A stretch of 36,628 bases of DNA from assembly GCF_024606265.1 (NCBI RefSeq), contig NZ_JAHHPP010000018.1, positions 1 to 36,628 of the forward strand, written 5' to 3'. Below the pieces are notes generated by a model. The model was not told the origin of the DNA and did no database searches. It saw nothing but the letters and a program-made list of their open reading frames with translations. Each line of letters opens with the position of its first letter. The stretch's first letter is position 1. Shown in pieces: positions 26,746 to 35,011 of the stretch. This DNA is from Endozoicomonas sp. SESOKO1. GTDB taxonomy: Bacteria; Pseudomonadota; Gammaproteobacteria; Pseudomonadales; Endozoicomonadaceae. A program made the position numbers and the translations under genes.

Positions 26746-26881
26746 AATTTGAGATGCCAATGGTTTGTGAGTAGATACCCAAAACTCACAACATAGCACT
26801 AACTCGACATATCGACCTGCTTCAAGTTGTCACGGGATGTATGGTGCCTGAAAAATAAAGTAGATAGTTAACTCAGACGGG

Positions 26882-27330
26882 GGGAGATGTTTATGGAATT
26901 AAAAAAATAAACAAACAGACAGGTTTACAGATACGCAGAAGCTCTTTATTTCTTCCTTGTCGAATGCCCGCGCTGCCTTTTGTAGCCTGTTACCAGGCTC
27001 AGTCAGTCTTCTCGGCTTTCTTATCCCTGTTTGTCGGCTACCATGAAGCACCGTGCAAACCTGTCTGTTTGAGTCACCCGGCCTTATATGATTATTTTTG
27101 TAGGCTGGGAGTCGTCATCATTATTATTGTTATAATCTGATGATTTTTGTTCTTGCCTGACATGTAACAATTGGCGTGCCAGTTTTTATAAAAGTTGTTG
27201 CAGGCCTTGGTAAATAAGGGGTAAGCAAGAAACGAGAAGTTTATGGATAGATGACTGGTGTTGTTTTCCTGTTACTGCGTTTACCCACTGAGTGTAACCT
27301 TCGGAATATACGTAACAGATACAGGCTGGT
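26882..27330 (+). repeat. Structured intergenic element, copy 2
   Basis: This is the second copy of the element at 25917-26380. Its long-range stem is AAACAGACAGGTTT (26913-26926) with AAACCTGTCTGTTT (27057-27070). Relative to copy 1, three base pairs are changed on both sides (G-C to A-T, T-A to C-G, A-T to G-C), so pairing is kept while sequence is not. A local hairpin AGCCTG-TTAC-CAGGCT lies at 26984-26999. The 3' stem CTGTTAC (27269-27275) with GTAACAG (27312-27318) is identical to copy 1, and the distance between the two stems (about 200 nt) is kept. It lies upstream of gor and downstream of nothing rightward, so a 3' UTR role cannot explain both copies. The rest of the 26746-27484 gap holds the gor promoter region. 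Confidence 0.6.
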
Positions 27331-27376
27331 GTATCGTTTCCGTTGATTAATTAAGATTGCTCATGTTGCCGTATAG

Positions 27377-27397
27377 GTATCAAATGCATGTTGATAC
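27377..27397. promoter_or_regulatory. Operator-like palindrome upstream of gor
   Basis: GTATCAA (27377-27383) and TTGATAC (27391-27397) are perfect inverted 7-bp arms around ATGCATG, 88 bp before the gor start. The spacing suits a dimeric regulator. It does not clearly match OxyR, and the regulator is unknown. Confidence 0.4.
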
Positions 27398-27484
27398 TTT
27401 AAATCAGGCAGTCTGACCTTATAGAGTAGTCAGAGATTTTTTCCAGGCGGGCTTTTTCGGCTCTGCAAAGACCAGGACAATAAA

Positions 27485-28852
27485 ATGACGACATCAAACC
27501 ACTTTGATTATCTGGTAATCGGCGGTGGAAGCGGTGGTATCGCTTCAGCAAACCGTGCAGCTATGTACGGTAAAAAGGTGGCACTTATAGAGGCTAAGTA
27601 TCTGGGAGGAACCTGCGTGAACGTAGGGTGCGTTCCCAAGAAAGCCATGTGGTTTGCCGGACAAATTGCTGATGCCTGTCGTTATGGGCCTGACTACGGC
27701 TTTGATATCAGTATTGACGAGCAATTGAAGTCATTCAGCTGGAGTAAGCTTGTCGACAGTCGGGAGGCTTATATCAGTCGTATACATGCTTCTTATGAAC
27801 GGGTCCTGGGTAACAATGAAATTACCGTAATAAACGGCTATGGACGATTTGTTGATGCCAGAACGGTAGAGGTGAATGGTGAGCACTACACAGCAGACCA
27901 TATCACCATTGCAACCGGTGGTGAGCCCCTGATTCCAGACGTTCCCGGAGCAGAATACGGTATCGATTCCGATGGGTTCTTTGAACTGACTGAGCGCCCC
28001 GGCCGGGTGGCTGTATTGGGTGCCGGTTACATTGCTGTTGAACTGGCCGGTGTGTTACACGCACTGGGCAGTGAAACGCATCTGCTGGTTCGTAAACACA
28101 AACCATTGCGTAATTTTGAAGAGATGTTGTCAGATACGCTGGTGGAAGTGATGGAGTCCGAAGGCCCTCAGCTGCATACCCACTCAGTACCAAAAGAAGT
28201 TGTTAAAGAGGACGATGGAAGCCTGACTGTTCATTTGGAAAACGGTAACTCATTGAATGTTGATACGGTGATCTGGGCTATAGGCCGTAAGCCGCATACC
28301 TCTGGTATTAACCTAGGTGCAGCAGGTGTTACGGTGGACGACCGGGGTTATATTTCTGTTGATAAATATCAGAATACCAGTGTTGATGGAATTTATGCCG
28401 TGGGTGACAACATCGGCAAAATTGAATTGACTCCGGTTGCCGTTGCTGCAGGCCGTCGTTTGTCAGAGCGCCTGTTCAATAATAAGCCGGATGAGCATTT
28501 GAACTACGACAATGTGGCCACGGTTGTCTTCAGTCATCCTCCTATCGGTACCGTGGGTTTAAGTGAGCAGGCTGCTCGCGAAGCGTACGGTGATGAGAAT
28601 GTCAAAGTCTATACCAGCCAGTTTACGGCGATGTACAGCGCATTGACCAGTCATCGCCAGCCATCACGAATGAAGCTGGTCACTGTGGGCGCGGAAGAAA
28701 AAATCGTAGGAGTCCATGCGATTGGACATGGTGCCGATGAAATGCTGCAGGGGTTTGCCGTGGCTTTAAAGATGGGGGCTACCAAGGCGGACTTTGATAA
28801 CACTGTTGCTATTCATCCAACCTCTGCTGAAGAGTTTGTTACTATGCGATGA
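27485..28852 (+). CDS. gor: Glutathione-disulfide reductase
   Basis: This cytoplasmic FAD flavoenzyme reduces glutathione disulfide with NADPH and so supplies the glutaredoxin encoded at 6.2 kb. The 455-aa product matches E. coli Gor (450 aa). FAD-binding VIGGGSGG is at 11-18, the redox pair Cys44/Cys49 in [13 protein letters not shown], the NADPH site [13 protein letters not shown] at about 177 with basic residues in VRKHKPLR that select NADPH, the second FAD motif GIYAVGDN, and the catalytic His444 in AIHPTSAEE. The ATG at 27485 follows AGGA at 27473. It is rightward and probably monocistronic, ended by the hairpin at 29012. Confidence 0.94.
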   Translation: MTTSNHFDYLVIGGGSGGIASANRAAMYGKKVALIEAKYLGGTCVNVGCVPKKAMWFAGQIADACRYGPDYGFDISIDEQLKSFSWSKLVDSREAYISRIHASYERVLGNNEITVINGYGRFVDARTVEVNGEHYTADHITIATGGEPLIPDVPGAEYGIDSDGFFELTERPGRVAVLGAGYIAVELAGVLHALGSETHLLVRKHKPLRNFEEMLSDTLVEVMESEGPQLHTHSVPKEVVKEDDGSLTVHLENGNSLNVDTVIWAIGRKPHTSGINLGAAGVTVDDRGYISVDKYQNTSVDGIYAVGDNIGKIELTPVAVAAGRRLSERLFNNKPDEHLNYDNVATVVFSHPPIGTVGLSEQAAREAYGDENVKVYTSQFTAMYSALTSHRQPSRMKLVTVGAEEKIVGVHAIGHGADEMLQGFAVALKMGATKADFDNTVAIHPTSAEEFVTMR

Positions 28853-28866
28853 GCTGTTGTTGTGAA

Positions 28867-28904
28867 AACTCATAAATGTTTTGGCAACTCATAATTATTC
28901 TGGC
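28867..28904. repeat. Tandem 19-bp imperfect repeat after gor
   Basis: Two adjacent 19-bp units (28867-28885 and 28886-28904), both beginning AACTCATAA and ending TGGC, match at 16 of 19 positions. They lie in the gor 3' region. Confidence 0.55.
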
Positions 28905-29011
28905 AACTTCCTGAAACTCAACCATTACTCTGACCCAAAACACGATGCAAGGAAGAGTTTGTTTTTTTATGTCTTTGCACGGCTCCTGCCTGCAAGATTC
29001 CGTTTGATGAA

Positions 29012-29053
29012 ACCGGCGTCAGTGATCTCACTCTACGCCGGTCGTCGTTTTTT
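29012..29053 (+). terminator. Probable terminator of gor
   Basis: ACCGGCGT (29012-29019) pairs with ACGCCGGT (29035-29042), with an inner AGTGA/TCACT arm, and a T6 run follows at 29048-29053. It faces rightward and lies just before the leftward ABC operon ends at 29059. Confidence 0.6.
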
Positions 29054-29058
29054 GAGGG

Positions 29059-30015
29059 TCAACCTTTCTCGACCATGGCACAGGCAACAAAGTGCCCTTT
29101 ATTGATCTCGTTAAGATGAATCTCCCTGGAGGTACACTCCGGCGCTGCATACTTGCAACGTGGCGCAAAGCGACAGCCGGGAGCCGGGTTGATGGGTGAG
29201 GTAATTTCACCCTGCAACACCTCACGTTCCATCTTATGGTCCAGATGAATCGAAGGAATGGCCGATAACAAGGCCCTGGTATAAGGGTGAGTCGGGTTGC
29301 TGAACAAATCCCTTGCTGGTGCTTTCTCAATCAGCTGCCCAAGGTACATAACCGCGATTTCATCGGAGAAATGCTTAACCACCGATAAATCGTGAGTAAT
29401 GAAAATATAAGTGAGGCCAAGCTGTTCCTGCAGATCCTGCATCAGGTTGAGAATCTGCGCCTGGATGGATACATCCAGCGCCGATACCGGCTCATCACAG
29501 ATAATGAACTTTGGTTTCAGCGCCAGCGCCCGGGCTATACCAATACGCTGTCGTCTACCACCGTCCAGCTCATGAGGGTAAGTATTGACCAGTCGAGGGC
29601 TCAGGCCAACCAGTTCCATTAATTCTGCGACACGTTCAGTAAGCTCCCGCTTGTTCTTCACTTTGTTGTGAATCAGCAGCGGCTCACCAATGATCTCACT
29701 GGCGGTCATCCGGGGGTTCAGGGAGGCAAAGGGATCCTGGAAGATAATTTGCATATCTTCACGCAGCCGTCGCATCTGATCTTTGCTGAAGTGACGAATA
29801 TTCTGCCCGTCAAACAGAATTTCGCCATCGGTCGCTTCGAGCAAACGCAGGATGACCCGGCCGGTTGTGGACTTACCGCAACCTGACTCACCGACAATGC
29901 CCAGGGTTTTACCTTTCCTGATGGAAAAGTTAACGCCATCCACCGCATGCAACATGCCTTTGGGGGTCGAAAAATATTTCCTGAGGTTTCTGACTTCCAG
30001 AATAGTGTCTGACAT
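29059..30015 (-). CDS. Dipeptide/oligopeptide ABC transporter ATPase, DppF-like
   Basis: This is the second ATPase of a peptide-type importer. The 318-aa product has Walker [13 protein letters not shown] at about 39-50, Q-loop [12 protein letters not shown] at about 90, signature [16 protein letters not shown] at about 149, Walker [13 protein letters not shown] at about 171 and the switch His in FITHDLSVV. The C-terminal oligopeptide domain shows [15 protein letters not shown] and the Cys cluster [14 protein letters not shown], seen in Opp/Dpp ATPases. The signature has D in place of S (LDGG), a variant I recall in this subfamily. It starts 4 bp after the stop of the partner ATPase gene and is the last gene of the five-gene operon. 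Confidence 0.9.
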   Translation of the reverse strand: MSDTILEVRNLRKYFSTPKGMLHAVDGVNFSIRKGKTLGIVGESGCGKSTTGRVILRLLEATDGEILFDGQNIRHFSKDQMRRLREDMQIIFQDPFASLNPRMTASEIIGEPLLIHNKVKNKRELTERVAELMELVGLSPRLVNTYPHELDGGRRQRIGIARALALKPKFIICDEPVSALDVSIQAQILNLMQDLQEQLGLTYIFITHDLSVVKHFSDEIAVMYLGQLIEKAPARDLFSNPTHPYTRALLSAIPSIHLDHKMEREVLQGEITSPINPAPGCRFAPRCKYAAPECTSREIHLNEINKGHFVACAMVEKG

Positions 30016-30019
30016 AACC

Positions 30020-31036
30020 TTACCCCTGCACCCTGTTTACGTCTGTTTGCTCTACCATCGACTGCAACATAAGACAGCGGGCAACATGGCCGGTTTCCGT
30101 CAATACCGGCTCTGGTTCTGATACCGAACAGGTTGCCGTTGCATCCGGACAACGGGGGTGGAACTTGCAACCGGACGGTGGGTTCGTTGGGTCCGGCATC
30201 ATGCCCTTAATGGGCTTTAGTCGTCCAACCGAGTGATCGAGATCGGGAATCGAAGCAAACAGGCCCTTGGTGTAAGGATGTCTGGTATTTTCATAGACAT
30301 CCCGAATAGCACCACTCTCTACCACTTCACCGGCGTACATGATCGCAACTTTGTCGCATACCTGGGCAACAACACCCAGATCGTGGGTGATCAGAATCAT
30401 AGCGGTATGGTAACGGTTTTTCAGATCCTTCATCAGATCCAGTACCTGCGCCTGAATGGTGACATCCAGTGCCGTGGTCGGTTCATCAGCGATCAGCAGG
30501 TCCGGGTTACAGGCAAGGGCAATGGCAATCACCACCCGTTGTTTCATCCCGCCAGAAAACTGGTGCGGAAAGTCTCCGGCGCGGGCAGCGGGAATGCCCA
30601 CCATCTCCAACATCTCGCCAGCTTTCTGGAAAGACGCTTTTTTGCTCACCCTTTCGTGGATAAGGATCACTTCGGCAATCTGCTCCCCGACCGTCATTAC
30701 CGGGTTCAGAGAAGTCATGGGGTCCTGGAAAATCATGGAAATCCGGTTACCGCGGACGCCACGCATTTTCTCTTTTGGCATTTGCAGCAGGTCTTCACCA
30801 TCAAAAACCACTTTACCACTGACAATTCGACCCGGAGGATTAGGCACCAACCCCATAATACCAAGAGCCGTTGTCGTTTTACCGGCACCGGTTTCTCCGA
30901 TCAAACCCAGGGTTTCCCCCCGCTTCAGGCTGATATTCAAGCCATTGACCGCGTAGGTGGTTTCACCATCCACTTCATACACGATACTGAGGTCTTGAAT
31001 AGACAACAGATCCTGTTTGCTTGCTTGTTCTGTCAT
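30020..31036 (-). CDS. Dipeptide/oligopeptide ABC transporter ATPase, DppD-like
   Basis: The 338-aa product is the first of the two ATPases. Walker A is [13 protein letters not shown] at about 47-59, the Q-loop [11 protein letters not shown] at about 103, the signature [17 protein letters not shown] at about 156, Walker [14 protein letters not shown] and the switch His in [12 protein letters not shown]. The C-terminal part contains [15 protein letters not shown] and the cysteine cluster [14 protein letters not shown] typical of peptide-transporter ATPases. The start ATG at 31036 is preceded by AGAGAAA about 7 nt away. It lies 31 bp after the second permease gene. Confidence 0.91.
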   Translation of the reverse strand: MTEQASKQDLLSIQDLSIVYEVDGETTYAVNGLNISLKRGETLGLIGETGAGKTTTALGIMGLVPNPPGRIVSGKVVFDGEDLLQMPKEKMRGVRGNRISMIFQDPMTSLNPVMTVGEQIAEVILIHERVSKKASFQKAGEMLEMVGIPAARAGDFPHQFSGGMKQRVVIAIALACNPDLLIADEPTTALDVTIQAQVLDLMKDLKNRYHTAMILITHDLGVVAQVCDKVAIMYAGEVVESGAIRDVYENTRHPYTKGLFASIPDLDHSVGRLKPIKGMMPDPTNPPSGCKFHPRCPDATATCSVSEPEPVLTETGHVARCLMLQSMVEQTDVNRVQG

Positions 31037-31067
31037 AGCATTTCTCTAATAGAACGTTAGGTATCTG

Positions 31068-31988
31068 TTAATGTTTCAGTCGTGGATCAAGGGCATCACG
31101 AAGACCATCACCCAGCAGGTTCAGGGCAAGAATCGTGATCATAATGGTCAGACCCGGGAAGGTCGTCACATGCCATGCATGGCGCAGATACTGACGACCA
31201 CCGGCAAGCATTGCCCCCCACTCCGGTTCGGGTGGCTGAATACCAAGGCCAATAAAGCTCAAACCCGCTGTGGACAAAATGGCACCCGCCACCCCCAGCG
31301 CACCCTGTACAATGACCGGCGACAGACAGTTAGGAATGATATGGCGGAAAATAATCCGCAGGTCACTGGCACCAATAGCCCGGGCGGCTTCGATAAATTC
31401 CTGGTCACGAATGGTCAGCACGGATGCCCGCACCACACGTGCGTAGGTAGGGACGCTGGAAATCGCGATGGCCAGCATCAGGTTCATCAGGTTGGCACCG
31501 AGGGCGGAAACAATGGCAATGGCCAACAGAATACTGGGGACTGCCAGGAAGATATCCATCACCCGCATGATGACGTTATCCATCTTGCCGCCATAGTAAC
31601 CGGCCACCGCACCGAGCCCGCCTCCCATGATAATGGCGATGGCCACAGAGAGCACACCCACCATCAGGGAGACCCGGGTGCCGTGAATGATCCGGGCAAA
31701 AATATCCCGGCCAAACTCATCGGTTCCCAGCCAGTACTGGGCACTGGGTCCCTGCAGACGATCAGCAAGATTCTGGGCAATAACCACCGTTTCATAGTCT
31801 GCAATCACATCGGCAAAGATGGCCGCCAGCACCACCAGCGTGATGATAAACAGACCCAGCATGGCCATCTTGTCACGCTTTAGACGACGCCAGACCTCTA
31901 ACCACTGGCTGCGTTTCTTTGGCGCCCCTTTTGCCGGGCTGTTTTCCGGCTGGACCTGTACCGGATCCAGTGTCATTTCCTGAGACAT
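31068..31988 (-). CDS. Dipeptide-type ABC transporter permease, DppC-like
   Basis: The 306-aa inner-membrane protein has the OppC/DppC architecture: a long cytoplasmic N-terminus (to about residue 40), a first helix (MAMLGLFIITLVVLAAIFA), a periplasmic segment with WLGTDEFGRDIFARIIHGTR, and five further helices with the ATPase-contact loop RAIGASDLRIIFRHIIPN at about 200. The GTDEFGRD motif is a hallmark of this permease type. The strong ribosome site AAGGAG, 8 nt before the ATG at 31988, confirms the start. It follows the first permease gene by 12 bp. Confidence 0.91.
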   Translation of the reverse strand: MSQEMTLDPVQVQPENSPAKGAPKKRSQWLEVWRRLKRDKMAMLGLFIITLVVLAAIFADVIADYETVVIAQNLADRLQGPSAQYWLGTDEFGRDIFARIIHGTRVSLMVGVLSVAIAIIMGGGLGAVAGYYGGKMDNVIMRVMDIFLAVPSILLAIAIVSALGANLMNLMLAIAISSVPTYARVVRASVLTIRDQEFIEAARAIGASDLRIIFRHIIPNCLSPVIVQGALGVAGAILSTAGLSFIGLGIQPPEPEWGAMLAGGRQYLRHAWHVTTFPGLTIMITILALNLLGDGLRDALDPRLKH

Positions 31989-32000
31989 GATTCTTGCTCC

Positions 32001-32927
32001 TTAGGCGTACTGGGATTTGATACGAGGGTCAACAAAACCGTACAGCAGATCCACCAGCAGGTTGACCAGGCTGAACGTGGTGGCAAGGAATACCACGGTA
32101 CCCAGGACGGTTGGTGCATCTTTCTGGCGAATCGCGTCCACCATCATCCGGCCAACGCCTGGCCAGGAGAACACGGTCTCGGTCAGTACCGCACCACCGA
32201 GCAACATACCAAACTGCAAACCGATCACGGTGATCACCGGGATCAGGGCATTTTTCAGCGCATGGCGGTTAATCACCACATTCTCAGCCACACCTTTGGC
32301 GCGTGCCGTACGGATGTAATCCTGACGAATGACTTCCAGCATGGAAGAACGGGTCATCCGGGTAATAATGGCGGCAGAACCGGTGCCCAGAGTGATGGCG
32401 GGCATAATCAGCGAACTCCAGCTGGAATACCCACCGGAGGGCACCCAGCCCAGGTTGACGGAGAACAACAGAATCATCATCAAACCCAGCCAGAAGTTGG
32501 GCATGGAGACACCCAGCAGGGCAAAAAACATCGAACCGCTGTCAACGATTGAATACTGTCGTGTAGCAGAGATAATCCCGACGGGGATACCAATAAGCAC
32601 TGCAATCACAACCCCCAACGCGGCAAGGATCAGCGTGTTAGGGAACCGGGAAAAAATTTCATCAAATACATCACGGCCACTGGTGTAGGACTGGCCCAGG
32701 TCACCCGTCGCCGCATTGCCGACAAAGCGGGCATAACGCAGCAAAAACGGATCATTCAGCCCCATTTCCTCGCGCAATTCGGCGACGGCTTCGGGCGGTG
32801 CATTTTCCCCAAGAATCAATTGCGCCGGATCGCCTGGGGTGAAGGACATGATGGCAAATACCAGCAGGGAGACACCCAGTAACACGGGTATCAGCAGCAT
32901 TAGCCTTTTGAGAATAAATCTATGCAT
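32001..32927 (-). CDS. Dipeptide-type ABC transporter permease, DppB-like
   Basis: The 308-aa inner-membrane protein is the first permease subunit. It starts with MHRFILKRLMLLIPVLLGVS, the usual first helix of the DppB/OppB/GsiC group, and has FTPGDPAQLILGENA early in the periplasmic part, NFWLGLMMILLFSV in a mid helix and the ATPase-contact loop RTARAKGVAENVVINRHALKN. The C-terminal PGVGRMMVDAI and YGFVDPRIK are also typical. The ATG at 32927 has AAGG six nt upstream. It is separated from the binding-protein gene by 88 bp that hold a stem-loop. Confidence 0.91.
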   Translation of the reverse strand: MHRFILKRLMLLIPVLLGVSLLVFAIMSFTPGDPAQLILGENAPPEAVAELREEMGLNDPFLLRYARFVGNAATGDLGQSYTSGRDVFDEIFSRFPNTLILAALGVVIAVLIGIPVGIISATRQYSIVDSGSMFFALLGVSMPNFWLGLMMILLFSVNLGWVPSGGYSSWSSLIMPAITLGTGSAAIITRMTRSSMLEVIRQDYIRTARAKGVAENVVINRHALKNALIPVITVIGLQFGMLLGGAVLTETVFSWPGVGRMMVDAIRQKDAPTVLGTVVFLATTFSLVNLLVDLLYGFVDPRIKSQYA

Positions 32928-32975
32928 GGTTCACCTTGGATCCATCGATAAAAATATTTTTGCCGGGCAGAAAGC

Positions 32976-33001
32976 TCACGCTGCTGGAAAGAGCAGCGTG
33001 A
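32976..33001 (-). other. Intercistronic stem-loop after the binding-protein gene
   Basis: TCACGCTGCT (32976-32985) pairs perfectly with AGCAGCGTGA (32992-33001). No T run follows on the minus strand. Such stems after binding-protein genes commonly protect the upstream message and give it a surplus over the permease genes. Confidence 0.65.
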
Positions 33002-33015
33002 TGGTCAGATGCAAA

Positions 33016-34545
33016 TTAGCCCTGGAAGCGGACACCCCTGATTTTGTGGTGACCGGCAGGTGCCATGCTGAAGCCAATAACATCCTTCTGGATACCAATG
33101 TTCTGGTACTGGTCATAGATGGAGAATGTTGGCACTTCGTTTTGCAAAATTACCTGGATTTTGCCGTACAGTTCTTTTCGTTCGCCGGCGTCAGTAGAAG
33201 TACGGGCCTGATTCAGCAGTTGATCTACCTCTGCATTGCTGTAGAAAGAACGGTTCCCGGCACCGCCGTGGGTAGCGGAGTTGAACAGTGCATAGAGACC
33301 ATAGTCGGCATCGCCGGTTACCGTTACCCAGCCCATAATGAACATGTCGTGGTCACCACGGGAGGTACCGTCCAGGAATGCGCCCCACTCCACCACTTCG
33401 ATGGCCATATCAATACCGATCTGGCGTAACTGGGCCTGCAGAACCTGGGCGATCTGCACACGGGTAGGGTTGTCGTTGGTCCAGATTGAAGTTTTGAAGC
33501 CGTCGGCATAACCCGCTTCTGCCAGCAGCTCACGGGCCTTGTCGAAGTTCTGCTTGTATCTGTCGATATCCGGGTTGAAACCAAATACCTTGGGACCAAT
33601 CGGTGAGCTGGAGGGTGAACCGGCACCCAGCAGAACCGCTTCGACAATGTCATCAGCGTTGATGGCATAGGAAATGGCCTGACGTACTTTTACATTGTCG
33701 TAGGGTGCTTTTTTGGTGTTGAAGCCCAGGTAGGCAACAGAGAACGACTCTTCTTCCACCAGCGTCAGGTTTTCCTTGCTGCGGACGGTGTCTTTGTCGA
33801 TGGGTTCAAGGTCATAACCGATATGGATTTCGCCGGTTTCCAGGGCGATGGCACGGTTAGTGCCTTCCGGAATATTACGGAAGATAACGTTAGGAATTTC
33901 CTGTTTGCCACCGTAGTAATCATCGAAGGCTTTCAGCGTGATGCGATCACCCACAGCCCAGTCAACAAACTGGTATGGGCCGGTACCCACTGGCTGCTGG
34001 CCATAGCTGTCACCTGCCGCCTTAACGGCTTTCTCATTGAGAATGGACGCAGCAGTGTGCGTGAGATGGTAGAGCAGAGGGCCAAAAGGCTCTTTGGTGA
34101 TGACGTTCACTGTGTAGTCATCAACCACTTCGACAGCGCTGATGGCGTTGACGATATGGGCAACCGTTGGCGAGGCGATCATGGTTTCCAGGGTGAACTT
34201 AACGTCAGATGCCTTCAGTTCTTCACCATTATGGAATTTGACGCCTTTTCTCAGTGTAAACTGGGTGGTTTTGTCGTCCAGACTTTTCCAGGATTCAGCC
34301 AGGCCCGGCACAATGTTCATGTCCTTGTCGGTCTCAACCAGCTGGCTATAAATCTGTACCGCCACCCGGGAAGAAGGCTGGTCATTGGTGGCATGGGGAT
34401 CAAGGGTCTTGGCATCCGCGCCCTGGCCAACCACCAGCGTGTCTTTCATCCTGACCGCTTCTTCTGCTCCCCCGCAAGCGGAAAGGACTACTGCCATGCC
34501 GATGGCTATGGCAGTCTTTACTGCTTTTATCATCACTACGCCCAT
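33016..34545 (-). CDS. Peptide-type ABC transporter substrate-binding lipoprotein
   Basis: This is a family 5 extracytoplasmic solute-binding protein, the receptor of the importer encoded downstream. From the ATG at 34545 it is 509 aa. MIKAVKTAIAIGMAVVLSAC gives a lipobox (LSAC), so it is probably membrane-anchored in the periplasm. The body has TLDPHATNDQPSSRV, LAESWKSLDDKTTQFTLR, FHNGEELKASDVKFTLE and GTGPYQFVDWAVGD, all family signatures shared with DppA and GsiB. The ligand may be dipeptides, glutathione or another small compound; gor nearby makes glutathione tempting but is not evidence. The frame is open to 34644; the extension has no role. An ATG four codons later (34533) is an equal alternative. 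It is the first gene of the operon. Confidence 0.9.
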   Translation of the reverse strand: MGVVMIKAVKTAIAIGMAVVLSACGGAEEAVRMKDTLVVGQGADAKTLDPHATNDQPSSRVAVQIYSQLVETDKDMNIVPGLAESWKSLDDKTTQFTLRKGVKFHNGEELKASDVKFTLETMIASPTVAHIVNAISAVEVVDDYTVNVITKEPFGPLLYHLTHTAASILNEKAVKAAGDSYGQQPVGTGPYQFVDWAVGDRITLKAFDDYYGGKQEIPNVIFRNIPEGTNRAIALETGEIHIGYDLEPIDKDTVRSKENLTLVEEESFSVAYLGFNTKKAPYDNVKVRQAISYAINADDIVEAVLLGAGSPSSSPIGPKVFGFNPDIDRYKQNFDKARELLAEAGYADGFKTSIWTNDNPTRVQIAQVLQAQLRQIGIDMAIEVVEWGAFLDGTSRGDHDMFIMGWVTVTGDADYGLYALFNSATHGGAGNRSFYSNAEVDQLLNQARTSTDAGERKELYGKIQVILQNEVPTFSIYDQYQNIGIQKDVIGFSMAPAGHHKIRGVRFQG

Positions 34546-34693
34546 CAATATTTCTAATTTATGATATGGAACTACCAAATAAACGCTGGTGCATCGACCG
34601 TCGTGTTGCCAAGCGCGGTATACAAGGCCTTTATAGGTAGCCATTCAAGATATTGCGATGTATCTGCACGAAAAAAATCAAAAAAAAATCTCG

Positions 34694-34742
34694 CTAAGCG
34701 AGTATAAAATAAGATTTTTTTCTTAATATTGATTTAAATCAG
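34694..34742 (-). promoter_or_regulatory. Predicted FNR/ANR-type promoter of the ABC importer operon
   Basis: TTGAT-TTAA-ATCAG (34729-34742) matches the FNR consensus TTGAT-N4-ATCAA at 9 of 10 positions. On the minus strand a -10 TATACT lies at 34706-34701, which puts the start near 34694 and the box centre at -41.5, the exact class II activator position. No good -35 is seen, as expected for an activator-dependent promoter. It lies 149 bp before the binding-protein start. Confidence 0.5.
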
Positions 34743-35007
34743 ATATTAATCATGAATGGTAAGGAGCCTGCGTTATCGTTACTGACTAATCGGTTAGTGC
34801 CTTATGTGAACATAAATGGTTATCTTCTTGCATTGGAAAATCAGACACCCCTGTTTTATCAATTGGGGATTGTCTTCTTGATTTGAAATTTTTCAATTAA
34901 TTCAATTTGAATATAAATCCGGGTGGGAGGGAAAAACATAACCCATTAAAGCACTACCAGAAAATACATCGAGTACTTTGAAAAAGTTAATAATGATTTC
35001 AAGGAGG
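34743..35007. other. AT-rich gene-free leader between the importer and effector genes
   Basis: With the FNR-type promoter to its left, this forms a divergent intergenic region of more than 400 bp. It is AT-rich with no coding frame seen. A -10-like TATAAA at 34912-34917 may belong to the effector gene, but no matching -35 stands out. The AAGGAGG at 35001-35007 is the effector ribosome site. Confidence 0.4.
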
Positions 35008-35011
35008 AATT

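Noticed and set aside
26913-27070. Integron attC site or MITE with terminal inverted repeats
   Set aside because: The core-site pattern GTTRRRY/RYYYAAC is absent, no target-site duplication was seen, and the arms differ between copies by paired changes, unlike transposase-recognised ends.
31071-31883. Long rightward open frame (270 codons) over the DppC-like permease gene
   Set aside because: Antisense shadow: His/Gln/Asn-rich translation without domain, while the other strand encodes a full permease with motifs and ribosome site.
34690-34702. Attenuator or terminator hairpin CTCGC-TAA-GCGAG with a minus-strand T run before the importer operon
   Set aside because: With the predicted start near 34694 the hairpin lies at the promoter and would not be in the transcript; no leftward gene to its right needs a terminator.
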